Assembly (NCBI RefSeq): GCF_003590795.1 | Contig: NZ_QYUL01000001.1 | Span: forward strand, 1,691,001-1,755,000 | Length of the DNA stretch: 64,000 nucleotides | Reading direction: 5' to 3' | DNA from: Azospirillum cavernae | GTDB taxonomy: Bacteria; Pseudomonadota; Alphaproteobacteria; Azospirillales; Azospirillaceae | Notes under the pieces: model-generated | What the model was told of the DNA's origin: nothing | What the model saw: the letters and a program-made list of their open reading frames with translations, nothing else | Database searches by the model: none | In this document: positions 54,287 through 63,539 of the stretch, one piece after another | Numbering within the stretch: position 1 is the stretch's first letter | Layout: the number at the start of each line of letters is the position of its first letter | Program-made: the position numbers and the translations under genes

Positions 54287-56368
54287 TTACTGATTTTGTT
54301 TCGAACTATTGAGCAGACGCAGCATAACGGAAATCTGATGAACGGGAACGGAAAAATCCCAGTCAAAGAGCAGACCGCCGCGATTGCGCGCCGCCGTGCC
54401 GATGATTTGCTCGTAGGGCTGTTTCAGCAGGGCGCAGAGAATGGCGTATTGCGGCAGAACGCAGCGTTCGTGCGTCAGTTCCAGCACCCGCGTTCCCGGC
54501 GGCGCGAAGGCCACCGCCGCCGTGCCGCCACCGATGGGGGCGACGATGGCCTCGGCCTGCGCGAAGACGGCGATCTGCTCAGCCATCGACCGTCCGTCGG
54601 GGACATAGGCCTCAAAGCCTTCGGCGGCGAGAAGCGCCGCGACCTCCTCCTCGTTCACCAGCCCGCGATAGCCCGCCGAGGCGCGGGTCAGGTACAGGCG
54701 GCGACCGCGTCCCAACGCGCGCGGGGTTGATGGAATCCCCAGCCGCCCGCGCAGGAAGGCCAGATGCTCCGGCGCCATGTATTGGAATTGGTGGGTCAGC
54801 GACGGAAGCCACAGCCGACGGCAGGACAGAACCGCGCCCGGCGTCACCCGGATCAGGCGCTCCGCCGACAGGCCCAGCAAGCCGAACAGTTCGACCACCG
54901 CCGGCCGCAAGGCGGCGGAGACCAGGACCGGCAAGCCGGACAAATGGGAAAATTGGTCCAAGACGCACAGCTTCGAGGCCCAATCGAGCGCGCCATGGGC
55001 GAAATTGCCGTCGCCGCCCAGCAAAATCGCCTCCTCCTCCACCCGCTCCACGGCTGACGGCAGATCGACCAACAGCCGGTCATCGCCGCTGTGATCGACG
55101 ACGTGCGGCAGCATGGTCAGGCTGCTGCGGGAATAGGCGTGCAACCCGTCGAGCAGAAGGGCGCCGTCCGGCGTCTCCACCGTGAAATTGTGGGGGTGGA
55201 CCAGCGCTTCATCGACGCGGGTCAGGAAGCTTTCGGGCAGGCGATAGGTGATCTCGCCCCAGCGCGCCGTGCCGGTGTCCACAACCATCTCCCGCAGCGG
55301 AGACACGCGCTGGTGCGCCGCCCCGGTCGCCTGGTGGGAGGGTTGAATCCGCAAGACCGCCACCCGGCTCGACGGCGCCCCGTCCAGCGCCGCGCCGCGC
55401 CGACGCCACAAGGCCGCCCCGGCGTCGTCACCGTCGTCGAACAGCCGACCACCGAACACCCGCAGGCTGCGCGAGTCGGCGGGGCGCAAGGCCAGCGCCC
55501 GTCTCAGCGTCGCTTGCGCGTCGGCGGCCCCGGCGCGGGCCAACGCCTCGCCCAAGGCCAGACGCCCCACCGCGTCGTCCGGGCGCAAACGAGTCAGACG
55601 ACGCAACGGGGGAACGCCGCCCTCCCGCCCGTCATCGACCAGCAACGCGCCAAGATTGGTCAAGCCCTCCGGCGACTCCGGGCGCAGGGCCAGAACCGTT
55701 CGGCACAAGGCCAACGCCCCATCAATCCGTCCCAACGCCCGCAAGGCGTCGATCAACCCAAGCCGCGCTGGAAGCGATTCCGGGGCGAGCCGCAGGGCCT
55801 GCGTGAACAGCTCCAGCGACTCGGCGGGTTCGCCCAGCGCCAACCGCAATTCGGCCAAACGGCGGCAGGGGTCGGGATGGTGGGGCAGCAAACGCGCCGC
55901 CCGCGCGTAGGACGCCGCAGCGTCGCGGCTTGGCCCATCGCTTGGCCCAGCGCCGCCGTCGCTCTGCGTGTTGCCCAGATTGAACCACGCCACGGGGAAG
56001 GCCGGGTCAAGCGCCAGCGCCCGCCGTTGCGCCGCCAGCGCCCGGCGCGCCGAACCGGCCCGGCGCAGCAGCGACGCCAGATTGGCGAAGAACGGCGCGT
56101 CGGCCCCGGCATGGGCCACCGCGCGCGCCAGGAAAGAAAGCGCCTCGCCCTCATCCCCTCGACGCAAGCGCAAGGCCGCCAGCAGGGCCAACGCGTCGGA
56201 ATGGTTTGGGACCGCGCCGACAATGGTCGTCGCCAGCGCTTCCGCCGGATGCAGACGTCCGTCACGCTCATGCTCCAGGGCCAACCGCAGAGCCTCGCCC
56301 ACGGTCATATCACCCCCGGAGGAGGCCGAGGATGGCGGAGGCGTCGAGGAGGAAGCCGTTCGTGTCAT
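54287..56368 (-). CDS. TPR protein with C-terminal family 61 glycosyltransferase domain
   Basis: A 693-residue protein without a signal peptide or membrane helix. Residues about 20-340 are TPR-like helical repeats, rich in Ala, Leu and Arg (for example AWFNLGNTQSDGG and EGLTNLGALLVDDG). Residues about 370-690 resemble the DUF563/GT61 glycosyltransferases (NFAHGALDWASKLCVLDQF, YLTRASAGYRGLVNEEEV, PIGGGTAAVAFAPPGTRVLEL). It may add sugars to protein, perhaps flagellin or surface glycans; this is inference. A second start (MTVGEAL, 56308, after GGGGGTG) is equally possible. It is divergent from the PAS kinase gene. Confidence 0.85.
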   Translation of the reverse strand: MTRTASSSTPPPSSASSGGDMTVGEALRLALEHERDGRLHPAEALATTIVGAVPNHSDALALLAALRLRRGDEGEALSFLARAVAHAGADAPFFANLASLLRRAGSARRALAAQRRALALDPAFPVAWFNLGNTQSDGGAGPSDGPSRDAAASYARAARLLPHHPDPCRRLAELRLALGEPAESLELFTQALRLAPESLPARLGLIDALRALGRIDGALALCRTVLALRPESPEGLTNLGALLVDDGREGGVPPLRRLTRLRPDDAVGRLALGEALARAGAADAQATLRRALALRPADSRSLRVFGGRLFDDGDDAGAALWRRRGAALDGAPSSRVAVLRIQPSHQATGAAHQRVSPLREMVVDTGTARWGEITYRLPESFLTRVDEALVHPHNFTVETPDGALLLDGLHAYSRSSLTMLPHVVDHSGDDRLLVDLPSAVERVEEEAILLGGDGNFAHGALDWASKLCVLDQFSHLSGLPVLVSAALRPAVVELFGLLGLSAERLIRVTPGAVLSCRRLWLPSLTHQFQYMAPEHLAFLRGRLGIPSTPRALGRGRRLYLTRASAGYRGLVNEEEVAALLAAEGFEAYVPDGRSMAEQIAVFAQAEAIVAPIGGGTAAVAFAPPGTRVLELTHERCVLPQYAILCALLKQPYEQIIGTAARNRGGLLFDWDFSVPVHQISVMLRLLNSSKQNQ

Positions 56369-56670
56369 GCTGGTCCTACTCTACAACAGCGCCGCCCCAT
56401 CCAACAATCGGCCTCACATTTTCTTCCTTTGGTCGCGAAACACACCACAACGCACAACATTACACAGCGCCTGCCACCATCCGGAGTCTCGATGTCAGGA
56501 CATGACGCAGTGACCACGCAGAGCTGGAAAAGAAAGTGATGAATTTTGTTAAAGTTTTATCATAACGTCGAAAATCTTCCTTGCCGCCTCCGAAATTTTT
56601 CAAACACTCATCTAATATTTCGTTCCAATCTTTATGGATTGTTAGGGTTGGCTCGGCAAGAATTGCCCCC
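56369..56670. other. AT-rich divergent promoter region (GT61 gene and PAS kinase)
   Basis: 302 bases without a gene. The part around 56535-56630 is AT-rich (for example TTTTGTTAAAGTTTTATCAT) and likely holds promoters in both directions. No clear consensus pair or dyad was found. Confidence 0.5.
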
Positions 56671-58311
56671 ATGGATACCCGTGCGCAAGAAGGACTGAAC
56701 AATCGGAGGCTCGATGATCGAGGCGCCGACGGCTGTCTTGCGTCCGAAGAGACGCCCCCCACTACGCGCGCGCCGCCCAATGGTCTGTCGGCGGCGGCCA
56801 TCGCCTTGCTGCCCGACGCCGTCGGCGTGTTCGCCGCCGTGTATGACGGCGCGGGCGCGCTCGTCGATTTTGAGTGGATGCTGGCCAACCACGCCGCCGA
56901 GACGCTGATCGGGCGCTCCGCTTTGGTTGGTTTGCGGCTGCGCGGCGACGGCGGCGACAACCGCTGTTCCGGGTTGTTCGCCGGGCTGGCGGCGGCGCTG
57001 GACGGCCCCGTCACGCGGACGCTCAGCGCGAACATGGGCGGCGGCAACCGGGCGCGCTGGCGCTTGTCGGCCACGCCCTTCCCTGGCGGGGTCTGCGCCA
57101 CCCTGGTGGATCTTGGCCCCGACGCGCCATCGATGGCGGAAACGCTGGCCACCGCGTTGGAGCACAGCGCCGAGAGCTTCGCTCTGTTCGACGCCGACGA
57201 CCGGCTGGTTCACGCCACCGGGCGCTTGAAGCAGTTCCTGCCTGAATTGGCTGATCTTCTGGTCCCCGGCGTTCCGTTTGAAGCCCTGGTTCGCCGCGCC
57301 GCCCAGATGGACGGCGGTCTGCCAACCGACCCCGAACGGGAACGCTGGGTCAAAGCCCGCCTCGCCCATCACCGGCAACCCGACAAGCCCTTCACCTTGC
57401 GGGCGCAGGATGGCCGCTGGCTGCTGGTCAGCGAGCATCCCGCCGCCGACCACGGCGTGCTGGTGATCTACGCCGACGTCACGCCAATCAAGCGCAACGA
57501 GGAGCGCCTGCGCGCGCGTGAGGCCGAGGCCCGCGCCGCTCGTCGCGACGCCGAACGCGCCAGCCGCGCCAAGAGCGAGTTTCTGGCGCTGATGAGCCAC
57601 GAGCTGCGCACCCCGTTGAACGCTGTGCTGGGCTTTTCTGAATTGCTGATGTCGGAGGCTTTTGGGCCGCTCGGCAACCCGCGTTACCGCGACTACGCAG
57701 CCGACATTCGCGACAGCGGAGCGCATCTGCTGGCGCTGATCGACGACATCCTCGACCTGTCCCGCATTGAAGCCGGGCGGTTGCCGATGGCCAACGAGGG
57801 CGTCGATCTGACCGCCTTGTCCGCGCAAGCGATCGGCATGGTCCGCGACAAGGCGGTTGAGGGTGGGGTGACTCTGCGCGCCGACATCGCCCGCGATCTG
57901 CCGATGCTGCTGGGCGATCCCCGCGCCATCCGTCAGATGCTGCTGAATCTTCTGGCCAACGCGGTGAAGTTCACCCTGTCGGGCGGAACGGCGATGCTGA
58001 CGGCGACGGTGACGCCCGACGGCGGCATCGGAATCATGGTGGCCGACACCGGCGTCGGTATTCCCGCCAGCGACCTGTTCCGCATCCAGGAACCGTTCGA
58101 GCGCGCCGACGTCACCATCGCCCGCGACACCGACGGGGCCGGATTGGGCCTGCCCATCGTCAAGCGGCTGGTCGAGTTGCATGGCGGGCGGTTGGAGTTG
58201 ACCAGCGAAATCGCAGTCGGCACCTCGGCTGTGCTGATTTTCCCAGCCAGCCGCAGCCTGCCGCGCGGTCTGTGCCCACCCCTGCCGATCACTCCGCGCG
58301 GCAACCGCTGA
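56671..58311 (+). CDS. PAS-domain sensor histidine kinase, cytoplasmic
   Basis: A 546-residue kinase without a membrane segment. The N-terminal half holds one or two PAS-like domains (about 40-150 and 160-275). A coiled coil rich in Arg, Glu and Ala (about 275-300) leads to HisKA with His310 (LMSHELRTPLNAVLGFSELL) and HATPase (NLLANAVKFT, DTGVGIP, GAGLGLPIV). It probably senses an internal signal. A receiver-Hpt gene lies 0.7 kb downstream on the same strand, and mmcB lies between; these may form a phosphorelay. The ATG at 56671 is not preceded by a strong ribosome site, so the start is uncertain. Confidence 0.9.
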   Translation: MDTRAQEGLNNRRLDDRGADGCLASEETPPTTRAPPNGLSAAAIALLPDAVGVFAAVYDGAGALVDFEWMLANHAAETLIGRSALVGLRLRGDGGDNRCSGLFAGLAAALDGPVTRTLSANMGGGNRARWRLSATPFPGGVCATLVDLGPDAPSMAETLATALEHSAESFALFDADDRLVHATGRLKQFLPELADLLVPGVPFEALVRRAAQMDGGLPTDPERERWVKARLAHHRQPDKPFTLRAQDGRWLLVSEHPAADHGVLVIYADVTPIKRNEERLRAREAEARAARRDAERASRAKSEFLALMSHELRTPLNAVLGFSELLMSEAFGPLGNPRYRDYAADIRDSGAHLLALIDDILDLSRIEAGRLPMANEGVDLTALSAQAIGMVRDKAVEGGVTLRADIARDLPMLLGDPRAIRQMLLNLLANAVKFTLSGGTAMLTATVTPDGGIGIMVADTGVGIPASDLFRIQEPFERADVTIARDTDGAGLGLPIVKRLVELHGGRLELTSEIAVGTSAVLIFPASRSLPRGLCPPLPITPRGNR

Positions 58312-58396
58312 AGGCCAAGCCCGTTTTCCGCTTGGCGGTCGGTCGTGAATTGGTCATTCTGCGGTTTGTTCGCCAACTGTTCTGGCCGCCGCCGCC

Positions 58397-58912
58397 ATGT
58401 CCGACCCTTCCAGCGCCGCCGCCGGAGCCGCCAACGACGCGTCCGACGACGACATCGACGCGTTCGCTCTGGTCAGCGGCGCGCCGCCGATTTTCCGTGG
58501 GGTGCGGCGAGCCTTGGCGTTCCGTGGCTTTTCCAGCCTGATGGAGTTCCGACTGGCCTCTGGGCGGCGCGCCGACGTGCTGGCGCTGGACGCGAACGGA
58601 ACGATCATCATCGTCGAGGTGAAAAGCGGCGTGGTTGATTTCCGCACCGATCAAAAATGGCCCGACTATGCGGAATGGTGCGACGCCTTCTATTTCGCGG
58701 TGGACGAGGCGTTTCCCACCGAATTGATCCCGGAAGAGTGTGGCCTGATGGTCGCCGACGCCTATGGCGCGGAGGTGGTGCGCGAAGCCCCGTTGCGCAA
58801 GCTGGCCCCCGCCCGCCGCAAAACCCTGCTGCTGCGCGCCGCCCTGGCCGGAGCCGGACGCCTGCATCGGATTGAGGATCCGACCTTCCGTCAGGCCCCG
58901 CCCATCGTCTGA
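58397..58912 (+). CDS. mmcB: MmcB family DNA repair nuclease
   Basis: A 171-residue protein of the PD-(D/E)XK nuclease fold. The motif is readable as RADVLALD...IIIVEVKSG (Asp, then Glu-x-Lys), with IFRGVRRALAFRGF before it. MmcB is SOS-induced and needed for resistance to mitomycin C in Caulobacter. The first 20 residues are low-complexity Ala/Asp. I see no LexA box upstream. It may be cotranscribed with the kinase (85-base gap). Confidence 0.9.
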   Translation: MSDPSSAAAGAANDASDDDIDAFALVSGAPPIFRGVRRALAFRGFSSLMEFRLASGRRADVLALDANGTIIIVEVKSGVVDFRTDQKWPDYAEWCDAFYFAVDEAFPTELIPEECGLMVADAYGAEVVREAPLRKLAPARRKTLLLRAALAGAGRLHRIEDPTFRQAPPIV

Positions 58913-59064
58913 TTGGGGCCTCGGACCCTTGCCGCCCTGCAACCTTGCAGCGCTGTGATGTTCCTGTGGCACAGCTTTTCAGCCCGTGCGCCTCAGATGG
59001 AATGCCGCTACACTGACCGCTCATGGTCATCACGCACCGCATCACAGAGGGCAGGCGTCACGTC

Positions 59065-59865
59065 ATGAAATTTTCAGCCGACACGCCGCCAGCAGACCAG
59101 ACCATCCCGCGCCCGCTGCGCGTCCTCGTGGCCGAAGACGAGACGGTCAACCGCATGGCCGCGCTGGCCTTGCTGCGCCGGGCCGGTCACAGCGTGGTCG
59201 CGGTGGAGGATGGCCCTTCCGCCGTCGCCGCCGCCACCGACCCGAACGGCGACGGGTTCGATTTGCTTTTGATGGATCTCGGTCTGCCCGGCTTTGACGG
59301 CGACGAGGCGGTGCGGCGCATCCGCAGCCACCCAACCACGACCAACGCCGCCCCCCGCATCCTGATGCTGACCGCCACCGCCACGCCCGATGGCTTGGAG
59401 CGCTGCCGCGCTTGCGGCGCCGATGGCCTGCTGACGAAACCCTTGCGGCTTGACGCCCTGGAGACCGCCTTGAGCAACAACGTGAGCAACAACGCCACGT
59501 CCGGCGCGCCGTCCGAGGACAGCGCCGCTTTCGCCCCCAACGCCATCGCCCAGATGCGCGACCTGCTGCCCGCTGACCGCGCCAATGCGCTGATCGCCAA
59601 GACGGCGGACACCCTGCGGCAATACCGAACCATCTTGGCCGACGCCTGGACCAACGGCGATCCACGCGCGGCGGGAGCGATGGCGCACAAAATTGCGGGC
59701 GTGTCGGGGCAATATGGCTGCATCGCCCTGCGCCGCGCCGCTCAAGGGTTGGAAACCGCCCTGGAACGCGGTGGAATCGTTGACGGCGCCAGAACGGCGC
59801 TCGCCCTTCTTGACGACGCCTATGGCCCGGCCCTGTCCTACCTCGACCGCCAAACGCAGGGATAA
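59065..59865 (+). CDS. Receiver-Hpt phosphorelay protein
   Basis: A 266-residue protein with a receiver domain (Asp71 in LLLMDLGLPGFDG, Lys125 in LLTKPLRLD) and a C-terminal histidine phosphotransfer domain (His208 in AMAHKIAGVSGQYG). There is no DNA-binding or catalytic output domain, so it should relay phosphate between a kinase and another regulator. The ATG at 59065 (MKFSADT) is preferred to one at 59023 that has no ribosome site. Its likely partner is the PAS kinase 0.7 kb upstream. Confidence 0.9.
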   Translation: MKFSADTPPADQTIPRPLRVLVAEDETVNRMAALALLRRAGHSVVAVEDGPSAVAAATDPNGDGFDLLLMDLGLPGFDGDEAVRRIRSHPTTTNAAPRILMLTATATPDGLERCRACGADGLLTKPLRLDALETALSNNVSNNATSGAPSEDSAAFAPNAIAQMRDLLPADRANALIAKTADTLRQYRTILADAWTNGDPRAAGAMAHKIAGVSGQYGCIALRRAAQGLETALERGGIVDGARTALALLDDAYGPALSYLDRQTQG

Positions 59866-59894
59866 GAACGGGAGAGGCGCACGCGCCCCTTCCC

Positions 59895-61247
59895 TTACAA
59901 CTTCTCGCCGGGAGGAACTGCGACGCAGCGCTGACCGTGTCGGCTCAGTTCCGAACAGACCTTGCGCGCCGTCTTCTCGTCCAGCCCGACCATGCGGGCG
60001 CGGAACACGATGTCCTTGCCGTTCTTCGTCTCCAGGACCGCGTTCTTGGCCCCACGCAACAGAAAGGGAGCCTGTTTGGTGGCCTGGGTCAACGCCTTCT
60101 GACCGGCGGCGCGGCTGGCGAAAGCGCCCACCTGAATGCCCCATTTGTCCGATGATTTGACCGCTGCCGTCGCCGCCTTCGCGGCCCCCGGCGTGGCCAG
60201 CGACGCCAATTGCACGGTCGCCCTCTTCGGCGTCGGCTTGACGTTCGTCTCGGGTTCGTCCTCTTCGTCGTCATCGCCCTCGGCGTCGGGCGCTTCCTTG
60301 GCGAGCCGTTCGGCGCTGGCCACCAAGGCGGCGTCGTCGCGGCCCCGGTTGGGCTTGCCGAACGCCTGATCGAGCAGCGCCGCCATGCGGTTGTCGCGCG
60401 ACACCGGCGATTTTCCGCCCATCACCACGCCGACCAGACGACGCCCCTCGCGCACCGCCGACGCCGCCAGATTGAAGCCCGAGGCGACGGTGTAGCCGGT
60501 TTTGATGCCGTCCATGCCCTCATACCGGGACATCAGGCGGTTGTGGTTGGGCAACTGACGACCGCCATAAGCGAAGCTGCGGCGGCTGAAATAGGGGTAA
60601 TATTTCGGGTGATCGGACAGCATGGCCCGCGACAGAATCGAATAGTCGCGCGCCGTCGTCACCTGCTCCATGTTCGGCAGGCCGGACGCGTTGCGGAACA
60701 CCGTATGGCGCATGCCAAGCTCGCGCGCCTTGCGGGTCATCATCTCGGCGAAGCGGGACTCGCTGCCGCCCAACGCCTCGGCCAGCACGACGGCGGCGTC
60801 GTTGGCCGATTTCGTCACCAGCCCAAGAATGGCGGTCTCAACCCGCAGCGACGATCCGGCGCGCAGGCCAAGCTTGGTCGGCGACATGCTTTCCGCCCAG
60901 GACGACACCGGCATCGACTGGTCCAGCGACAGGCGGCCATCATCCAGCGCGTCAAAGGTCAGATAGAGCGTCATCATCTTGGTCAGCGACGCCGGGTGCG
61001 TCAGGGCGTCGGCGTCCTGTTCGTGGAGCACCTCGCCCGTGCGGGCGTCGACGATGATCGACGCCGATTTCGCGGCCTCCGCCTCCGCCGAGGTCAAGCC
61101 CGCCCCGCCCAAACCGGCGGCGGCCAGCGCGGCCACGGCGAACAGGGTCCGGGCCAAGCGCCTCACGCTCCGCTCCCCCGCCGTCTCCGACGCCTGAAAA
61201 GCGAACGGAAACAGGCCGTTGTGAACGGACTTGCGCGTTACGGTCAT
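59895..61247 (-). CDS. D-alanyl-D-alanine carboxypeptidase (DacA-like) with SPOR domain
   Basis: A 450-residue low-molecular-weight penicillin-binding protein. The signal peptide is long (hydrophobic core about 31-50, cleavage near EAEAA). Active-site motifs are Ser87-x-x-Lys90 (SLTK), Ser147-Ala-Asn149 and Lys249-Thr-Gly. The C-terminal domain (about 370-445, GIQVGAFASRAAGQKALTQA) is a SPOR domain that binds denuded septal peptidoglycan, so the enzyme probably trims stem peptides at the division site. The middle 340-370 is an acidic linker. It ends convergently with the receiver-Hpt gene. Confidence 0.94.
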   Translation of the reverse strand: MTVTRKSVHNGLFPFAFQASETAGERSVRRLARTLFAVAALAAAGLGGAGLTSAEAEAAKSASIIVDARTGEVLHEQDADALTHPASLTKMMTLYLTFDALDDGRLSLDQSMPVSSWAESMSPTKLGLRAGSSLRVETAILGLVTKSANDAAVVLAEALGGSESRFAEMMTRKARELGMRHTVFRNASGLPNMEQVTTARDYSILSRAMLSDHPKYYPYFSRRSFAYGGRQLPNHNRLMSRYEGMDGIKTGYTVASGFNLAASAVREGRRLVGVVMGGKSPVSRDNRMAALLDQAFGKPNRGRDDAALVASAERLAKEAPDAEGDDDEEDEPETNVKPTPKRATVQLASLATPGAAKAATAAVKSSDKWGIQVGAFASRAAGQKALTQATKQAPFLLRGAKNAVLETKNGKDIVFRARMVGLDEKTARKVCSELSRHGQRCVAVPPGEKL

Positions 61248-61513
61248 GATGGCCCCGCCAAAGGCTGATATTTGCTGCTCGGCGTGATCGTAAATATGTG
61301 GCAAATCAGTGTCTAGCAGGAATTCGTTAATTTCTTGCTTTGGCTTTTTTCGCCGCCTGAAGTCACAGGGACGCACGGGAATTTTGCGGGCGCGGTCCCG
61401 CTGAACAGGCTGGTTTGACAGCGCCGCCTGAGCCACCATATCCCCTATCAGAACCGCACAGGATCAGGCGGGTCGATCTCGTATCAGACCCCGTGGACGC
61501 AAGGCAAGAGACG
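61248..61513. promoter_or_regulatory. Divergent promoter region (dacA-like gene and lipoprotein gene)
   Basis: 266 bases with an AT-rich part near 61270-61350. It must carry both promoters; no firm element is recognised. Confidence 0.4.
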
Positions 61514-62290
61514 ATGAGCCGCACCACCCCCCGCCCCGCTTTCCGCCCCGTCTCCCGCGCCGCCCTGGCGGTGGCGCTCGCGACGCTGACCGGCTGCGCC
61601 GCCTTCGGCCCGACCGACAACCCGGTCGCCCGCAAGCTGACCTGGTTCAGCTATCTCAGCGGCGACGATTTGCGCGACCGTTGCGGAGCGGACGGCGGCG
61701 ACCGTTACCGGGTGGTCTTCAACGCCGATTACAACCGCCATGTCCGCACTTATGACATCAGCTTGGATCCGGCGGACGGCGGCGGCGCCCTGGTGGAGGC
61801 CCGCGTGATCGAGGCGACGGACCTCGCCCGGTTGACGCCCATGGATCCCTTGTCCGCCGCGCGTGGGCGGACGGCGACGCTGCGCCTGACCGCGCCGCAA
61901 TTCGCCAGCGTCATTGGAAGCCTGAGCGCCAACGGCGCGTTCGAGCCGCCCGCGACCACGACGCGGCTGCCGTCGAACGGCGTCTATTGGCTCATCAACG
62001 GCTGCCGGAACGGGCGTTGGTTTTTCGCCGTCCACCCCTATCCGGCCTCGCCCTTCACCGACGCGACCTTCCTGGAGCCGACGCGGGCGCTCGATCCGAA
62101 TCCGGTCGCCTTCCCCGCCCTGCCGCCGCCCGAATCCGCGCCGCGCGCCGGAATGCTGACCGGCAACCAACGGGCGGACGCCGGGGTGTATTTCGAGATT
62201 GAGGCGAATCGCGACGGCGTGGTCGGCCCCACCGCGCCCTTCGGGCGTTGGTTGCCCGAAGGAGCGCTGGCGGCGCTGCTCAACCGCTGA
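61514..62290 (+). CDS. Putative lipoprotein of unknown function
   Basis: A 258-residue protein with an N-terminal leader and lipobox LTGC (Cys28). The mature part begins AAFGPTDNPVARKLTWFSYLSGDDLRDRCG, with a second Cys pair (Cys near 52 and Cys near 150) that could form a disulfide. No known domain is recognised. The sequence RYRVVFNADYNRHVRTYDI looks like a beta-strand-rich start. AAGG precedes the ATG at 61514; a TTG at 61415 would put residues before the leader. Role unknown. Confidence 0.8.
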   Translation: MSRTTPRPAFRPVSRAALAVALATLTGCAAFGPTDNPVARKLTWFSYLSGDDLRDRCGADGGDRYRVVFNADYNRHVRTYDISLDPADGGGALVEARVIEATDLARLTPMDPLSAARGRTATLRLTAPQFASVIGSLSANGAFEPPATTTRLPSNGVYWLINGCRNGRWFFAVHPYPASPFTDATFLEPTRALDPNPVAFPALPPPESAPRAGMLTGNQRADAGVYFEIEANRDGVVGPTAPFGRWLPEGALAALLNR

Positions 62291-62326
62291 CGCGGCTCAC
62301 GCGCTGGCGGCTCACTCGCTGGCGGC

Positions 62327-63082
62327 TCACTCGCTGATTGGGTTGCGGGTGCGCAGGCTTTCAGGAACCAGGGTTTCGACCCACGGGCCATCCGGCATGC
62401 GGCGGGCCAGCTCGGTCAAATTGCGGTTCCACCACTGACGCTGTTCGCCCAGATCGTCGTAATCATAGTGCGACTCGCGCCAAGTCCGCTTCTCGGCGTG
62501 GTAGGACACCATGTCGATGGGGAAACCGACGTCGTTGGTGGAAAAGCGGGTGCTGTCGAACGACAGGTAGGCCAGCTTCAGCGCCGTCTGCATGTCGGTC
62601 TGATAGGTCAACGCGCGATCCAGGATCGGCTTGCCATAGGCGGTGGCGCCGATCGACAGGTAGGGCGTGCGCTCGTCCACCTCGATCCAATTGCCTTCGG
62701 GATAGACCAGGAACATGTAGGGTTCCCGGTCTTCCGCCAACTGCCCGCCGATGATGGCGTGCAGATTGAAGTGCAGCTTGGACGCCTCCAGCGACTCGCG
62801 GTCCTCGGTGGCGACCTGACGCAGGCAGGCGGTGAAGGCCGACACCGCGTCCAGCATGGTCGAGTAGCTTTCGCCCCGACGCTTGCTCATGTCGCGGCGC
62901 AGATAGGCCAGCGTCTTGTCGCGCACGCTGCGCAGACCGGAATTCATGATGAAAAAACGGTCGCCGTCGCTGCCGACCATAGTCACTTTACGGGCGGATG
63001 ACAGTTGGGAACCGCTGGTGATGCGTCCATCCGACAGACCAATCAGGCCGTCACGGGTCTTGATGCCAAGGCAATAGGTCAT
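62327..63082 (-). CDS. Anbu, proteasome-like peptidase subunit
   Basis: A 251-residue protein of the Ntn-hydrolase fold (COG3484). After removal of Met1, Thr2 becomes the nucleophile: MTYCLGIKTRDGLIGLSDGR shows the family start, with the Asp (SDGR) and Lys (SSARKV) that complete the site. Anbu forms open-ring assemblies; its substrates are uncertain. In many bacteria Anbu is found with genes for an ATP-grasp enzyme, an alpha-E protein and a transglutaminase-like protein; none of these is here. It is transcribed alone, upstream of a 457-base gap before the phasin gene. Confidence 0.92.
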   Translation of the reverse strand: MTYCLGIKTRDGLIGLSDGRITSGSQLSSARKVTMVGSDGDRFFIMNSGLRSVRDKTLAYLRRDMSKRRGESYSTMLDAVSAFTACLRQVATEDRESLEASKLHFNLHAIIGGQLAEDREPYMFLVYPEGNWIEVDERTPYLSIGATAYGKPILDRALTYQTDMQTALKLAYLSFDSTRFSTNDVGFPIDMVSYHAEKRTWRESHYDYDDLGEQRQWWNRNLTELARRMPDGPWVETLVPESLRTRNPISE

Positions 63083-63539
63083 GCTTGAAACGTCCTGTCT
63101 GGGCGGCCCCACGAAATTGATAGGACAAAGGTCCGATGCGACGCTTCGACACGCTGCTTCTTACTTTTGTCTGAAGCGCGCGGCACGCGGCTTCACGCTA
63201 CACTTGTCGCACATCCGGTAAAGCCTTGGTTAAGGAATAACGGCAGGGGTGGTCGGCGGCGCTGTCGGGATCATGCCAAACACGAAGGTCAGAAAATGAC
63301 GCGCCGCACAAAACCGCCTGTTGACTCCCAACCCGCGCACGCATAGTTTCCTTATATTGCAGTGCAGCATTTGGCCGGACGCTCAAGCGGGCGTCGGGTC
63401 TGGACCCGCAACGTAACATCGTCACGGAAACCGCTGTCGGCAGGCTTCGCGCCCCGCAAACCTTGCGGCCGGAGCCAAACATTCGCCCGGCAAACCTTGC
63501 ACGGGCGGGACCGGCATCAGCCAGGAAGGAACGCGCGTT
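63083..63539. other. Intergenic region upstream of the phasin gene
   Basis: 457 bases with no convincing gene. It holds the divergent promoters of the Anbu and phasin genes. At 63357-63369 TTGCAGTGCAGCA, with repeated TGCA, could be a regulator site, for example PhaR-like. A TTGACT at about 63321 may be a -35 box. AAGGAAGGA lies before the phasin start. A 17-base string also found in the toxin remnant occurs at 63272-63288. Confidence 0.5.
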
